From Methylibium sp035762065 (GTDB taxonomy: Bacteria > Pseudomonadota > Gammaproteobacteria > Burkholderiales > Burkholderiaceae_C), in contig NZ_DASTPW010000043.1 of NCBI RefSeq assembly GCF_035762065.1, positions 124,001-188,000 of the forward strand: a stretch of 64,000 nt of DNA, given 5' to 3'. Below, piece after piece: positions 17,955 through 26,418 of the stretch. The translations under genes and the position numbers were made by a program. The notes beneath the pieces were generated by a model. That model was not told the origin of the DNA, searched no databases, and worked only from the letters and a program-made list of their open reading frames with translations. Each line of letters starts with the position of its first letter. Positions within the stretch are counted from its first letter, which is position 1.

Positions 17955-20918
17955 ATGCTTTTGACACGAAGACCGTCGGGCAGCGGAGGCGCGCAGGCGT
18001 CCCCCGGCACGCTCGTCGACACGCTCGCGCGCGGCCTGACCCGCGCGATCCCCACGATGGACCGGCGCAAGTTCCTGCGCCGCTCCGGGCTCGGTGTCGG
18101 TGCGGGCATCGCCGCGTCGCAACTGACGCTGGTGCGCAAGGCCGACGCGGCCGACAAGCCGGCCGCAAGCGGCGCCGGCACGAAGATCGAGGTCAAGCGC
18201 ACCGTCTGCGGCCACTGCTCGGTGGGCTGCGCGGTCGATGCGGTCGTCGAGAACGGCGTGTGGGTGCGGCAGGAGCCGGTGTTCGATTCGCCGATCAACC
18301 TCGGCGCGCATTGCGCGAAGGGCGCTGCGCTGCGCGAACACGGCCGCGGCGAGTTCCGGCTCAAGACGCCGATGAAGCTGGTCGGCGGCAAGTACCAGCG
18401 GATCAGCTGGGATCAGGCGCTCGATGAAATCAGCGCCCGCATGCTCGAGCTGAAGAAACAGAGCGGGCCCGATTCGATCTTCATCGTCGGCTCGTCGAAG
18501 CACAACAACGAACAGAGCTACCTGCTGAGGAAGTGGGTGACGTTCTGGGGGAGTAACAACACCGACCACCAGGCACGAATATGCCACTCCACGACTGTCG
18601 CCGGTGTGGCGAATACGTGGGGCTACGGTGCGATGACCAACTCGTACAACGACATGCAGAACTCGAAGGCTGCGATGTACATCGGCTCGAATGCAGCCGA
18701 AGCGCATCCGGTCTCGATGATGCACATGCTGCACGCCAAGGAAACGGGCGCGAAGATGATCGTGGTCGATCCACGATTCACCCGCACCGCGGCGAAGGCC
18801 GACGAATACGTTCGCATCCGATCGGGATCGGACATTCCCTTCCTGTTCGGCGTGATGTATCACGTGTTCAAGAACGGCTGGGAAGACAAGCAGTTCATCG
18901 CCGATCGCGTCTACGGCATGGACAAGGTCCGCGACGAAGTGATGGCGAAGTGGACGCCCGAGAAGGTGCAGGAAGCCTGCGGCGTCGACGAAGCGACCTG
19001 CTTCAAGGTCGCGAAGATCATGGCCGAGAACCGCCCGAGCACCGTGGTGTGGTGCCAGGGCCAGACGCAGCACACGATCGGCAACGCGATGGTGCGGGCG
19101 TCGTGCCTGCTGCAGCTTGCGCTCGGCAACATCGGCGTGGCCGGCGGCGGCGCGAACATCTTCCGCGGCCACGACAACGTGCAGGGCGCGACCGACATCG
19201 GCCCGAATCCCGATTCACTGCCCGGCTATTACGGCGTCGCCGAAGGCGCGTTCAAGCACTACGCGGCGGTGTGGGGCGTCGATTTCGAGTGGATCAAGAA
19301 ACAGTACGCGCCCGGCATGATGAGCAAGCCGGGCCTGACCGTTTCCCGCTGGATCGACGGCGTGCTCGAGAAGAACGAGCTGATCGACCAGGATTCGAAT
19401 CTGCGCGGTCTGTTCTATTGGGGCCATGCACCGAACTCGCAGACGCGCGGTCTCGAGATGAAGAAGGCGATGGACAAGCTCGACCTGCTGGTCGTCGTCG
19501 ATCCCTTCCCGTCGGCGACCGCCGCGATGGCGGCGATGCCGGGCAAGCCGGAGGACCTGAATCCGAATCGCGCGGTCTATCTGCTGCCGGCCTGCACGCA
19601 GTTCGAGACGTCGGGCTCGTGCACCGCGTCGAACCGGTCGCTGCAATGGCGCGAGAAGGTCATTGAGCCGCTGTGGGAAAGCCGAAGCGACCACATGATC
19701 ATGTACCAGCTCGCCGAGAAGCTGGGCTTCGGCAAGGAGCTGGTGAAGAACTACAAGATGCAGAAGGTCAAGGGCCTGGACGAGCCCGTGCCGGAAGACA
19801 TCCTGCGCGAGATCAACAAGGCCACCTGGACCATCGGCTACACCGGCCAGAGCCCGGAGCGCCTGAAGGCGCACATGCGCAACATGAACGTCTTCGACGT
19901 GGTGACGCTGCGCGCGAAGGGCGGCATCGACAAGGAGACGGGCTACAAGCTCGACGGCGACTACTTCGGCCTGCCGTGGCCGTGCTACGGCACGCCGGAA
20001 CTGAAGCACCCCGGCTCGCCGAACCTGTACGACACCTCCAAGCACGTCATGGACGGCGGCGGCAACTTCCGCGCGAACTTCGGCGTCGAGAAGGACGGCG
20101 TCAACCTGCTCGCCGAGGACGGCTCGCATTCGAAGGGTTCCGATCTCACGACCGGCTACCCGGAGTTCGACCATGTCCTGATGAAGAAGCTCGGCTGGTG
20201 GGACGAACTCACCGAGGACGAGAAGAAGAAAGCCGAAGGCAAGAACTGGAAGACCGACCTTTCGGGCGGCATCCAGCGCGTCGTGATGAAGAACCACGGC
20301 TGTCACCCCTTCGGCAATGCGAAGGCGCGCGCGGTGGTCTGGAACTTCCCCGATCCCATTCCTTTGCACCGCGAGCCGATCTACAGCAACCGGCCGGAGC
20401 TCGTCGCGAAGTACCCGACGCACGAAGACAAGAAGGCCTTCTGGCGCATGCCGGTGCTCTACAAGACGCTGCAGGAGAAGAACAAGGACATCGGCCAGAA
20501 GTACCCGCTGATCATGACCAGCGGCCGGCTCGTGGAATACGAAGGCGGCGGCGAGGAGACGCGCTCGAATCCCTACCTGGCCGAGTTGCAGCAGGAGATG
20601 TTCGTCGAGATCAATCCGGCGGCGGCGAACGATCGCGGCATCCGCAACGGCGAAGACGTCTGGGTCTCGACGCCGAGCGGCGCGCGGTTGAAGGTGAAGG
20701 CGCAGGTTACCGAGCGGGTCGATCGCGAGACGGTGTTCCTGCCGTTCCACTTCTCGGGCAAGTGGCAGGGCGTCGATCTCGCGCCCTACTACCCGGAAGG
20801 TGCCGGCCCGATCATCCGTGGCGAGGCGACCAACACCGCGACGACCTACGGCTACGACAGCGTGACGATGATGCAGGAAACCAAGACGACGGTCTGCCAG
20901 ATCGAGCGTGCGGCCTGA
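17955..20918 (+). CDS. Formate dehydrogenase alpha subunit, candidate selenoprotein (Sec at UGC codon 210)
   Basis: 987-residue molybdenum or tungsten bis-MGD enzyme, the formate-oxidising subunit facing the periplasm. The Tat leader DRRKFLRRSGLGVGAGIAAS lies at about 36-55. A [4Fe-4S] ligand set follows at Cys85, Cys88, Cys92 and Cys120. The active-site segment ARICHSTTVAGVANTWG aligns with the FdnG/FdhF selenocysteine region (RVUHSPTVA as I recall it). Position 210 is encoded by TGC (18582-18584) and followed by His211. MGD-binding segments and the C-terminal molybdopterin dinucleotide domain are complete. A SECIS-like hairpin directly follows codon 210, and an unusual tRNA(Sec) with anticodon GCA is encoded 3 kb away. 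Residue 210 may therefore be selenocysteine; conventional annotation would read cysteine. The ATG has GAGGAG ahead of it. Confidence 0.95.
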   Translation: MLLTRRPSGSGGAQASPGTLVDTLARGLTRAIPTMDRRKFLRRSGLGVGAGIAASQLTLVRKADAADKPAASGAGTKIEVKRTVCGHCSVGCAVDAVVENGVWVRQEPVFDSPINLGAHCAKGAALREHGRGEFRLKTPMKLVGGKYQRISWDQALDEISARMLELKKQSGPDSIFIVGSSKHNNEQSYLLRKWVTFWGSNNTDHQARICHSTTVAGVANTWGYGAMTNSYNDMQNSKAAMYIGSNAAEAHPVSMMHMLHAKETGAKMIVVDPRFTRTAAKADEYVRIRSGSDIPFLFGVMYHVFKNGWEDKQFIADRVYGMDKVRDEVMAKWTPEKVQEACGVDEATCFKVAKIMAENRPSTVVWCQGQTQHTIGNAMVRASCLLQLALGNIGVAGGGANIFRGHDNVQGATDIGPNPDSLPGYYGVAEGAFKHYAAVWGVDFEWIKKQYAPGMMSKPGLTVSRWIDGVLEKNELIDQDSNLRGLFYWGHAPNSQTRGLEMKKAMDKLDLLVVVDPFPSATAAMAAMPGKPEDLNPNRAVYLLPACTQFETSGSCTASNRSLQWREKVIEPLWESRSDHMIMYQLAEKLGFGKELVKNYKMQKVKGLDEPVPEDILREINKATWTIGYTGQSPERLKAHMRNMNVFDVVTLRAKGGIDKETGYKLDGDYFGLPWPCYGTPELKHPGSPNLYDTSKHVMDGGGNFRANFGVEKDGVNLLAEDGSHSKGSDLTTGYPEFDHVLMKKLGWWDELTEDEKKKAEGKNWKTDLSGGIQRVVMKNHGCHPFGNAKARAVVWNFPDPIPLHREPIYSNRPELVAKYPTHEDKKAFWRMPVLYKTLQEKNKDIGQKYPLIMTSGRLVEYEGGGEETRSNPYLAELQQEMFVEINPAAANDRGIRNGEDVWVSTPSGARLKVKAQVTERVDRETVFLPFHFSGKWQGVDLAPYYPEGAGPIIRGEATNTATTYGYDSVTMMQETKTTVCQIERAA
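18582..18620 (+). promoter_or_regulatory. SECIS-like hairpin following UGC codon 210 of formate dehydrogenase alpha
   Basis: The TGC codon at 18582-18584 is followed by a two-part hairpin inside the coding sequence. The lower stem pairs CCACG (18589-18593) with CGTGG (18616-18620), 5 perfect pairs. A small internal loop (ACTG/ATA) follows. The upper stem pairs TCGCC (18598-18602) with GGCGA (18608-18612), 5 perfect pairs closing the loop GGTGT (18603-18607). The loop begins 18 nt after the codon. By my recall of the E. coli fdhF SECIS, its GGUC-type apical loop also starts 18 nt after UGA and has an essential GU. This is the geometry SelB recognises. Confidence 0.8.
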
Positions 20919-20931
20919 AGGAGGACACGAC

Positions 20932-21591
20932 ATGGCCCGCATGAAGTTCATTTGCGACGCGGAGCGCTGCATCGAGTGCAACGGCTGCGTCACCGCCTGC
21001 AAGGCCGAGCATGAAGTGCCCTGGGGCGTGAATCGCCGGCGCGTCGTCACGCTCAACGACGGCGTGCCGGGCGAGCGCAGCATCTCGGTGGCCTGCATGC
21101 ATTGCAGCGACGCGCCGTGCATGGCGGTCTGCCCGGTCGACTGCTTCTACCGCACCGACGAAGGCGTGGTGCTGCACGACAAGGACACCTGCATCGGCTG
21201 CGGCTACTGCTCCTACGCCTGCCCTTTCGGCGCGCCGCAGTTCCCTACCAACGGCAGCTTCGGCCTGCGCGGCAAGATGGACAAGTGCACCTTCTGCGCC
21301 GGCGGCCCGGAAGCGCACGGCTCCGAGGCCGAGTTCCACAAGTACGGCAGCAACCGCCTCGCCGAAGGCAAGCTTCCCGCCTGCGCCGAGATGTGCTCGA
21401 CCAAGGCGCTGCTCGGCGGCGACGGCGACGTGGTCGCCGACATCTTCCGCACCCGGGTGCTTTCGCGCGGCAAGGGCAGCGAGGTCTGGGGCTGGGGCAC
21501 CGCCTACGGCAAGCCGACCGCCGGCAACGGCATCAGCGTGCAGCCGAAGGCGACGGGCGCGGCGACCGCGACGGGAGCGACCAAGTCATGA
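20932..21591 (+). CDS. Formate dehydrogenase beta subunit (4 x [4Fe-4S])
   Basis: 219-residue electron-transfer subunit that relays electrons from the alpha subunit's cluster to the membrane cytochrome. Sixteen or so cysteines sit in four ferredoxin-type motifs: CIECNGCVTACKAEH near 15, CMHCSDAPCMAVCPVDC near 60, CIGCGYCSYACPFGAP near 90 and CTFCAGGPEAH...CAEMC near 125-165. It belongs to the HybA/FdnH-like family and has no Tat leader, so it is presumably exported with the alpha subunit. The ATG has a strong AAGGAGG eight bases ahead. The C-terminus is a Thr/Ala-rich tail, and its TGA overlaps the ATG of the lipoprotein gene. Confidence 0.94.
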   Translation: MARMKFICDAERCIECNGCVTACKAEHEVPWGVNRRRVVTLNDGVPGERSISVACMHCSDAPCMAVCPVDCFYRTDEGVVLHDKDTCIGCGYCSYACPFGAPQFPTNGSFGLRGKMDKCTFCAGGPEAHGSEAEFHKYGSNRLAEGKLPACAEMCSTKALLGGDGDVVADIFRTRVLSRGKGSEVWGWGTAYGKPTAGNGISVQPKATGAATATGATKS

Positions 21592-21812
21592 GGCGATCGG
21601 GCTGGGTCGTCGTCGCTTTCGCGGCGCTGCTCGGCGGCTGTGCCGAGAAGGCGCAGACCTCGGGCAGCAAGAAGGTCGATCAGCAGTCCCATGCCGGCAC
21701 CGGCCAAGCGGCCTTCACCGCGCCGGGCTGGAAGCCGGGCGATGAAGCGAGCTGGGAGCAGCAGATCCGCGCGCGCGCCCAGGCGCAGAACGAGTACGTG
21801 CGAACGCGCTGA
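21588..21812 (+). CDS. Small putative lipoprotein in the formate dehydrogenase operon
   Basis: 74 residues with a lipoprotein signal: MRRSGWVVVAFAALLGGC, cysteine at position 18 in an LLGGC lipobox. The mature part (AEKAQTSGSKKVDQQSHAG...PGWKPGDEASWEQQIRARAQAQNEYVRT) is hydrophilic and has no recognised domain. The start shares ATGA with the beta-subunit stop, so it is translationally coupled. It lies between beta and gamma subunits, which suggests an accessory role in anchoring or assembling the periplasmic complex; that is inference from position. Confidence 0.8.
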   Translation: MRRSGWVVVAFAALLGGCAEKAQTSGSKKVDQQSHAGTGQAAFTAPGWKPGDEASWEQQIRARAQAQNEYVRTR

Positions 21813-21843
21813 GCCGCTCTGCGCATCACGACGAGGATTCGCG

Positions 21844-22965
21844 ATGAGCTCCAAGCTCCTACGCATGCTGGCCGCGGCGCTGATGCTCGCGGCCCACGCC
21901 GCCGTGCCGGCGCAGACGGCCGCTCCGCAGCCGCAGCAGGCCTCCGGCCCGGCGCTGCCGGCCCCGGACGAGAGCAACGCGCAGCGTCAGAAGACCCAGC
22001 CGTACAACAACGCGCCGTTCTGGCGCGGCGTGCGCGAGTCGGGCCAGCAGGCCGGCAGCAGCAGCCTGCCCGGCGCCGAGCAGGGCGTGCTGATCCAGTC
22101 CTTCGTGCAGTACCCGGGTTCCCGCTTCACCACGGCGGGCGAAGCATGGCGCGAGGTGCGCAACCGCTGGATCCTTCCCTACGGCGGTGCGCTGCTGCTG
22201 ATCACCGTGCTCGCGATCGCGCTGTTCTACAAGGCGAAAGGCGCGGTCGACACCCACGCGCCGCCGAGCGGCCGCCGGATCGAACGCTTCACCTACTTCG
22301 AGCGCGCCGCGCACTGGACCAACGCGATCACCTTCGTCTCGCTGGCGATCTCCGGCGTGGTCATCGCCTTCGGCAAGTTCTTCCTGCTGCCGGTGATCGG
22401 CTCCACCTTGTTCGGCGGGCTCACCTACGCGCTGAAGACGCTGCACAACTTCGCGGGGCCGCTGTTCGCGGTGTCGCTCGTCGTCGTGTTCTTCACCTTC
22501 CTGCGCGACAACTGGCCGCAAAAGGGCGACATGCACTGGCTGCTCAAGGGCGGCGGGATGCTGGGGCGTGCGCAGCACGTGCCTTCGCACCGCTTCAACG
22601 CGGGCGAGAAGTTCGTCTTCTGGGCCGGCGTGTTCGTGCTCGGCTTCTTCGTCGTCAGCTCCGGCCTGACGCTCGACAAGCTGATCCCCGGCCTTGCCTA
22701 CACCCGTGGCGACATGCAGATCGCCCACATGATCCACGCCGTCTCCGCGGTGCTGATGATGTGTCTGTTCCTCGGCCACATCTACCTGGGCACGATCGGC
22801 ATGAAGGGCGCGTACCGTGCGATGCGCACCGGCTACGTCGACGAGACCTGGGCCCGCGAACACCACCAGTACTGGGCCGACGACATCGCCGCCGGCAAGA
22901 TCCCCGCGGTGCGCAGCAAGCCGGCCGAAGGGCTGCCGCCGGCCGCGACGCAGGCGCGAGCCTGA
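21844..22965 (+). CDS. Formate dehydrogenase gamma subunit, cytochrome b556
   Basis: 373-residue membrane anchor that passes electrons from the beta subunit to quinone. A signal peptide (1-24) precedes a periplasmic, Gln/Pro-rich N-terminal extension to about 115. Four transmembrane helices follow (about 117-137, 168-190, 208-230 and 258-280, with a further hydrophobic stretch near 300-325). Candidate heme-ligand histidines lie in AAHWTNAI, LKTLHNFAGP and HMIHAVSAVLMMCLFLGHIYLG. This N-terminal extension is characteristic of the betaproteobacterial FdhC/FdoI-like subunit and is longer than in E. coli FdnI. It is preceded by a 31-base gap after the lipoprotein gene. Confidence 0.93.
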   Translation: MSSKLLRMLAAALMLAAHAAVPAQTAAPQPQQASGPALPAPDESNAQRQKTQPYNNAPFWRGVRESGQQAGSSSLPGAEQGVLIQSFVQYPGSRFTTAGEAWREVRNRWILPYGGALLLITVLAIALFYKAKGAVDTHAPPSGRRIERFTYFERAAHWTNAITFVSLAISGVVIAFGKFFLLPVIGSTLFGGLTYALKTLHNFAGPLFAVSLVVVFFTFLRDNWPQKGDMHWLLKGGGMLGRAQHVPSHRFNAGEKFVFWAGVFVLGFFVVSSGLTLDKLIPGLAYTRGDMQIAHMIHAVSAVLMMCLFLGHIYLGTIGMKGAYRAMRTGYVDETWAREHHQYWADDIAAGKIPAVRSKPAEGLPPAATQARA

Positions 22966-22982
22966 ACCCCTCGTTTCGAGGC

Positions 22983-23393
22983 ATGCCGATGACGAACCTG
23001 AAGCTTCAAGCGCTCGCCGCCGCGACGTGCGCCGTGTTGATGGCCGCTGCGGCGCAGGCGAAGCTGCCGCCGCTTTCGCCGGAAGCCCAGGCCAAGGCCG
23101 ACGAAGCCAAGGCCAAGACCGCGTGGTCGGAAAAGGTCGCCGCGTTCAAGCTGTGCCAGTCGATGGAGCGCACGGCCGCGCAGTACTTCAAGACGACCGG
23201 CAAGGACCCGAAGACCGCGCAGCCGACGCCCCCGTGCAGCGACCCCGGCGCCTTCGTCTACGCACCGGCCGCCGCGCCGGCGCCGACACCGCCGCTCGAG
23301 GCCGCCGGCGCGCATTCGCCACCGCAGCCCGCAGCCACGCCGCCGAACTCGAAGCTGACCGACGCCGAGCAGAAGGGCGGCGCCAAGAAGTAG
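22983..23393 (+). CDS. Small exported protein of the formate dehydrogenase operon
   Basis: 136 residues. The Sec-type signal peptide MPMTNLKLQALAAATCAVLMAAAAQA is cleaved around residue 26. The mature part starts KLPPLSPEAQAKADEAKAKTAW, contains two cysteines (KLCQSME and PPCSDPG) that could form a disulfide, and ends in a Pro/Ala-rich tail with LTDAEQKGGAKK. Similar small proteins occur after the gamma subunit in related clusters; the function is not known. Two in-frame ATGs (22983, 22989) are possible starts. It follows the gamma-subunit stop by 17 bases and was probably made from the same transcript. Confidence 0.75.
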   Translation: MPMTNLKLQALAAATCAVLMAAAAQAKLPPLSPEAQAKADEAKAKTAWSEKVAAFKLCQSMERTAAQYFKTTGKDPKTAQPTPPCSDPGAFVYAPAAAPAPTPPLEAAGAHSPPQPAATPPNSKLTDAEQKGGAKK

Positions 23394-23483
23394 CCGGCGC
23401 GCTCCGGGTTCGAAGGCGGGCGCCGCGGCGGCCTTCATCTTCGGACGCCTGCCGGGGCCGCGTCGTTCTGCGATGCTGCGGCC

Positions 23484-24377
23484 ATGACCTCGACGCCGCT
23501 GCCCCGCCTCACCACCGCCCGCGCACCGCTGACGCAGGGGGTGGACGTGCTCGACGAACACGGCCGGCGCGAGCGCATCGCGATCCCCGCCGAACGCGCG
23601 CTGACGGTCTTCGTCGACAAGCGCGAGCTGGTCACGCTGATGACGCTCGGCGCCGAGCCCGAACTGCTGGTGCTCGGCTACCTGCTGAACCAGCGGCTGG
23701 TCGACGCTGCCGCCGCCATCGAGTCAATCACCATCGACTGGGAGGTCGGCGCCGCTGCGGTGAAGACGCGTTGCGGCATCGAGGACTTCGAGCGCAAGAC
23801 CGCCAAGCGCGTCGTCACCACCGGATGCGGCCAGGGGACGGTGTTCGGTGCGTTGATGGACGAGCTCGACGCCATCCGGCTGCCGGGCCCCACCGAGGCG
23901 CGCATCGACCAGCGCGCGCTCTATGCGCTGCTCGAGGCAATGCGCCAGCAGGAGAGCACCTACAAGTCGGCCGGCTCGGTGCACGGCTGCGCGCTTTTCG
24001 CGCTGGCGAGCGGCAGTGCGCGGCTCGATCACTTCGTCGAGGACGTCGGCCGCCACAACGCGATCGACACGCTCGCCGGCTGGATGGCGATGCGCGGCGC
24101 GAGCGGCGTGCGCGACGCGACGACGCCCGCCTTCTACACGACCGGCCGGCTCACCAGCGAGATGGTGATCAAGTCGGCGCAGATGGGCGTGCCGGTCGTC
24201 GTTTCGCGCTCCGGCATCACGCAGATGGGGCTGCAGCTGGCCGAACGGCTCGGCCTCACGCTGTTCGGCCGGGCGATCAACAAGCGTTTCCTGTGCTACT
24301 GCGGCTTCGAGCGCTTTGACGCGGAGCCGGCGCTCGCCCTTCAGCCTGCGCCGGCGGCGCGCGATCCCGCCGCCTGA
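23484..24377 (+). CDS. fdhD: Formate dehydrogenase accessory sulfurtransferase FdhD
   Basis: FdhD passes sulfur from IscS to the bis-MGD cofactor before it enters formate dehydrogenase; without sulfuration the enzyme is inactive. 297 residues. The functional cysteine loop appears as TTGCGQGTVF (about 112-121; E. coli has a CxxC loop here). Family segments SVHGCALFAL, EDVGRHNAIDTLAGW, YTTGRLTSEMVIKSAQMG and VVSRSGITQMGLQLAERLGLTL are present. A C-terminal Ala/Pro-rich tail overlaps the end of the convergent transporter gene by 37 bases. It is the last gene of the formate dehydrogenase cluster, with about 90 bases after the small exported protein. Confidence 0.95.
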   Translation: MTSTPLPRLTTARAPLTQGVDVLDEHGRRERIAIPAERALTVFVDKRELVTLMTLGAEPELLVLGYLLNQRLVDAAAAIESITIDWEVGAAAVKTRCGIEDFERKTAKRVVTTGCGQGTVFGALMDELDAIRLPGPTEARIDQRALYALLEAMRQQESTYKSAGSVHGCALFALASGSARLDHFVEDVGRHNAIDTLAGWMAMRGASGVRDATTPAFYTTGRLTSEMVIKSAQMGVPVVVSRSGITQMGLQLAERLGLTLFGRAINKRFLCYCGFERFDAEPALALQPAPAARDPAA

Positions 24378-24859
24378 GCGTGCCCGCGGCGCAGCACGAG
24401 CAAGCCGAAGACCGCGGCCGTCAGGTACATGCTGATCGAGTAGCCGGCCGCCGGCAACTGCAGCGGCACGACCTGCCCGCTCGCCGCGAAGTGCGCGATC
24501 GCGGCATTGGCGATCAGCGGCAGCGTCACGATCGACAGCAGCGTGTTGATCGCGGTCAGCGAGATGTTCATCGCCACGTTGCCGCCGAACAGATGACCGA
24601 AAAGGTTGGCCGACACGCCACCCGGCGATGCGGCAAGCAGCATCAGCCCGATCGCGTAGACCGGCCGCACGCCGAGCAGCGCGATCAGCGCCCAGCAGCC
24701 CAGCGGCAGCAGCAGCGTCTGCAGCGCGAGCGCCAGCGCGACGGCCTTCGGGTGGTGACGCAGGCGCGCGAAGTCGGCCGGCTTCAGCGACAAGCCGAGC
24801 CCGAACATCACCAGGGCGAGCGCGACGAAGAGCGCCTGCGTGATCACGGCGGTGGACAT
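24341..24859 (-). CDS. Half-size bile acid:sodium symporter family protein
   Basis: 172 residues resembling the N-terminal half of the BASS family (MSTAVITQALFVALALVMFGLGLSL, LLAASPGGVSANLFGHLFGGNVAMNISLTAINTLLSIVTLP). Full-length members have about 290-320 residues and ten helices. This one ends after about five, with a hydrophilic tail (RRGHAQAAGSRAAGAG) whose codons lie antisense to the end of fdhD. No continuation of the family is seen in other frames. It may be a truncated gene, or a half-transporter that functions as a dimer. The ATG follows GAGGAGACGAGC-like purines. Confidence 0.75.
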   Translation of the reverse strand: MSTAVITQALFVALALVMFGLGLSLKPADFARLRHHPKAVALALALQTLLLPLGCWALIALLGVRPVYAIGLMLLAASPGGVSANLFGHLFGGNVAMNISLTAINTLLSIVTLPLIANAAIAHFAASGQVVPLQLPAAGYSISMYLTAAVFGLLVLRRGHAQAAGSRAAGAG

Positions 24860-24942
24860 GCTCGTCTCCTCGCGCCGTGAACACGGCGCGTCATGGGCGG
24901 ACCGGGTGCTTCGCGCGGCGCGTCGTGCGGCGTGAAGCGCAA

Positions 24943-25473
24943 TCAGGTGCGCGCGGCGCCCAGGTCGCGCAGGTGCGTCGGCCCCGCGCGGCGTTCCACC
25001 TCGGCGAGCAGCGGGCGGTTCCAGCCGAGCGCGAACATCACCTCGGCCACCACGAACATCGGGCCGATCATCAGGCCGGTGAGGTCGTCGACGAAGGCCG
25101 GCTTGCGGCCTTCGTAGTGGTGGCCGACGAACTGGATCACCCAGCCGGCGACGAAGAGGCCGATGCCGGTGCCGAGCCAGGTCGCGGTGCCGGCCGCCGC
25201 GATCGAGCCGGCCGCGACCACCATCGCGACCATGATCGCCGTCGTCGCCACGCCGAGCGGCAGCGCGCCGCGCGTCAGGTACCACAGCGCGCTCGCCGCG
25301 AGCACCAGCCATGCCGGCGACAGCGCGAACCCGGCGAGCTCGAAGCCCGGCCGCGACAGCAGGATGCACACCGCGAACACGATCATCGGCACGCCGACCA
25401 GATGGGTCGCGATGTTGCGGCGGTCACGGTGGTAGGCCGCGTAGTCGGCGAGCAGCTCGGTGGCGTTGCGCAT
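24943..25473 (-). CDS. Mpo1-like / DUF962 membrane protein
   Basis: 176 residues matching the Mpo1 (DUF962) family, whose yeast member is an Fe-dependent 2-hydroxy fatty acid dioxygenase. The family's His-containing segments are visible: YAAYHRDRRNIATHLVGVPMIVFA near 11-33, and WVIQFVGHHYEGRKPAFVDDLTGLMIGPMFVVAEVMF near 110-150. Four hydrophobic helices are predicted by eye. A fatty-acid alpha-oxidation or membrane-lipid role is inferred from the family only. It lies about 80 bases upstream of the transporter gene in the same direction. Confidence 0.87.
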   Translation of the reverse strand: MRNATELLADYAAYHRDRRNIATHLVGVPMIVFAVCILLSRPGFELAGFALSPAWLVLAASALWYLTRGALPLGVATTAIMVAMVVAAGSIAAAGTATWLGTGIGLFVAGWVIQFVGHHYEGRKPAFVDDLTGLMIGPMFVVAEVMFALGWNRPLLAEVERRAGPTHLRDLGAART

Positions 25474-25583
25474 CGCGTCTCCTGGTGGGCGCGTGGTGGC
25501 CTCAAACGAAGACGATGCTAGGCCGCACGGCCGGCGATGACTGTCAAAACCTCGACAGTCGCGGACCTTCGCCGGCAGGCGAC

Positions 25584-26294
25584 TCAGGCCTCGGGCCGCT
25601 TGAGGATCTGCAGCCCGCGCTGCACCGCCGCCCGCGCGACGAAGGCCCCGAGCACGCGCCGCACGTTCGGGAAGTCGTCGATGCCGACCAGCTCGCCGGC
25701 GCCGTAGAAGCCGACCAGGTTGTTGATCCAAGGGAAGGTGGCGATGTCGGCGATCGAGTAGGCGTCGCCGAGGATCCACGCGCGGCCGTCGAGCTGTTTG
25801 TCGAGCACGCCGAGCAGCCGCTTCGATTCGGCGACGTAGCGGTCGCGCGGGCGCTTGTCCTCGTAATCCTTGCCGGCGAACTTATGGAAGAAGCCGAGCT
25901 GGCCGAACATCGGCCCGATGCCGCCCATCTGGAACATCACCCACTGCAGCGCCCGGTAGCGCCCGGCCGGGTCGGCGGGCAGCAGCTGGCCGGTCTTTTC
26001 CGCCAGGTAGACCAGGATGGCGCCCGACTCGAACAGCGCCAGCGGCTGCCCGCCCGGCCCGTCCGGATCGAGGATCGCCGGGATCTTGTTGTTCGGGTTC
26101 AGCGAAAGGAATTCGGGCGAGGTCTGGTCGTTCGCGTCGAAGCGCACCAGGTGCGGCTCGTACGGCAGGCCGGTCTCTTCCAGAAAGATCGACACCTTCA
26201 CGCCGTTGGGCGTGTTGAGCGAATAGAGCTGCAGACGCTCGGGGTGCTTCGCGGGCCACTTGCGGGTGATGGGGAAGGCGCTGAGGTCGGCCAT
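25584..26294 (-). CDS. Glutathione S-transferase family protein, YghU/YfcG-like
   Basis: 236-residue cytoplasmic protein of the nu-class GST group (YfcG/YghU), which have disulfide-bond reductase activity with glutathione. The N-terminal thioredoxin-like domain carries the family motif LNTPNGVKVSIFLEETGLPYE, NPNNKIPAILDPDG and the glutathione-binding FESGAILVYLAEKTG. The C-terminal helical domain contains WVMFQMGGIGPMFGQLGFFHKFA and the N-capping motif SIADIATFPWI. Monocistronic; divergent from the Crp/Fnr-type regulator with about 125 bases between. Confidence 0.92.
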   Translation of the reverse strand: MADLSAFPITRKWPAKHPERLQLYSLNTPNGVKVSIFLEETGLPYEPHLVRFDANDQTSPEFLSLNPNNKIPAILDPDGPGGQPLALFESGAILVYLAEKTGQLLPADPAGRYRALQWVMFQMGGIGPMFGQLGFFHKFAGKDYEDKRPRDRYVAESKRLLGVLDKQLDGRAWILGDAYSIADIATFPWINNLVGFYGAGELVGIDDFPNVRRVLGAFVARAAVQRGLQILKRPEA

Positions 26295-26418
26295 GCACGA
26301 CTCCGAAGGCGGTGATGACGGCGCATTCTTGAAGCTCGCCGATGGCCCGGCGCGACGAGGGCCTTCGAGCGCCGCCGCGGGTCACGCCTGCCCACGCCCT
26401 CGGCGGCACACTCGGCGC

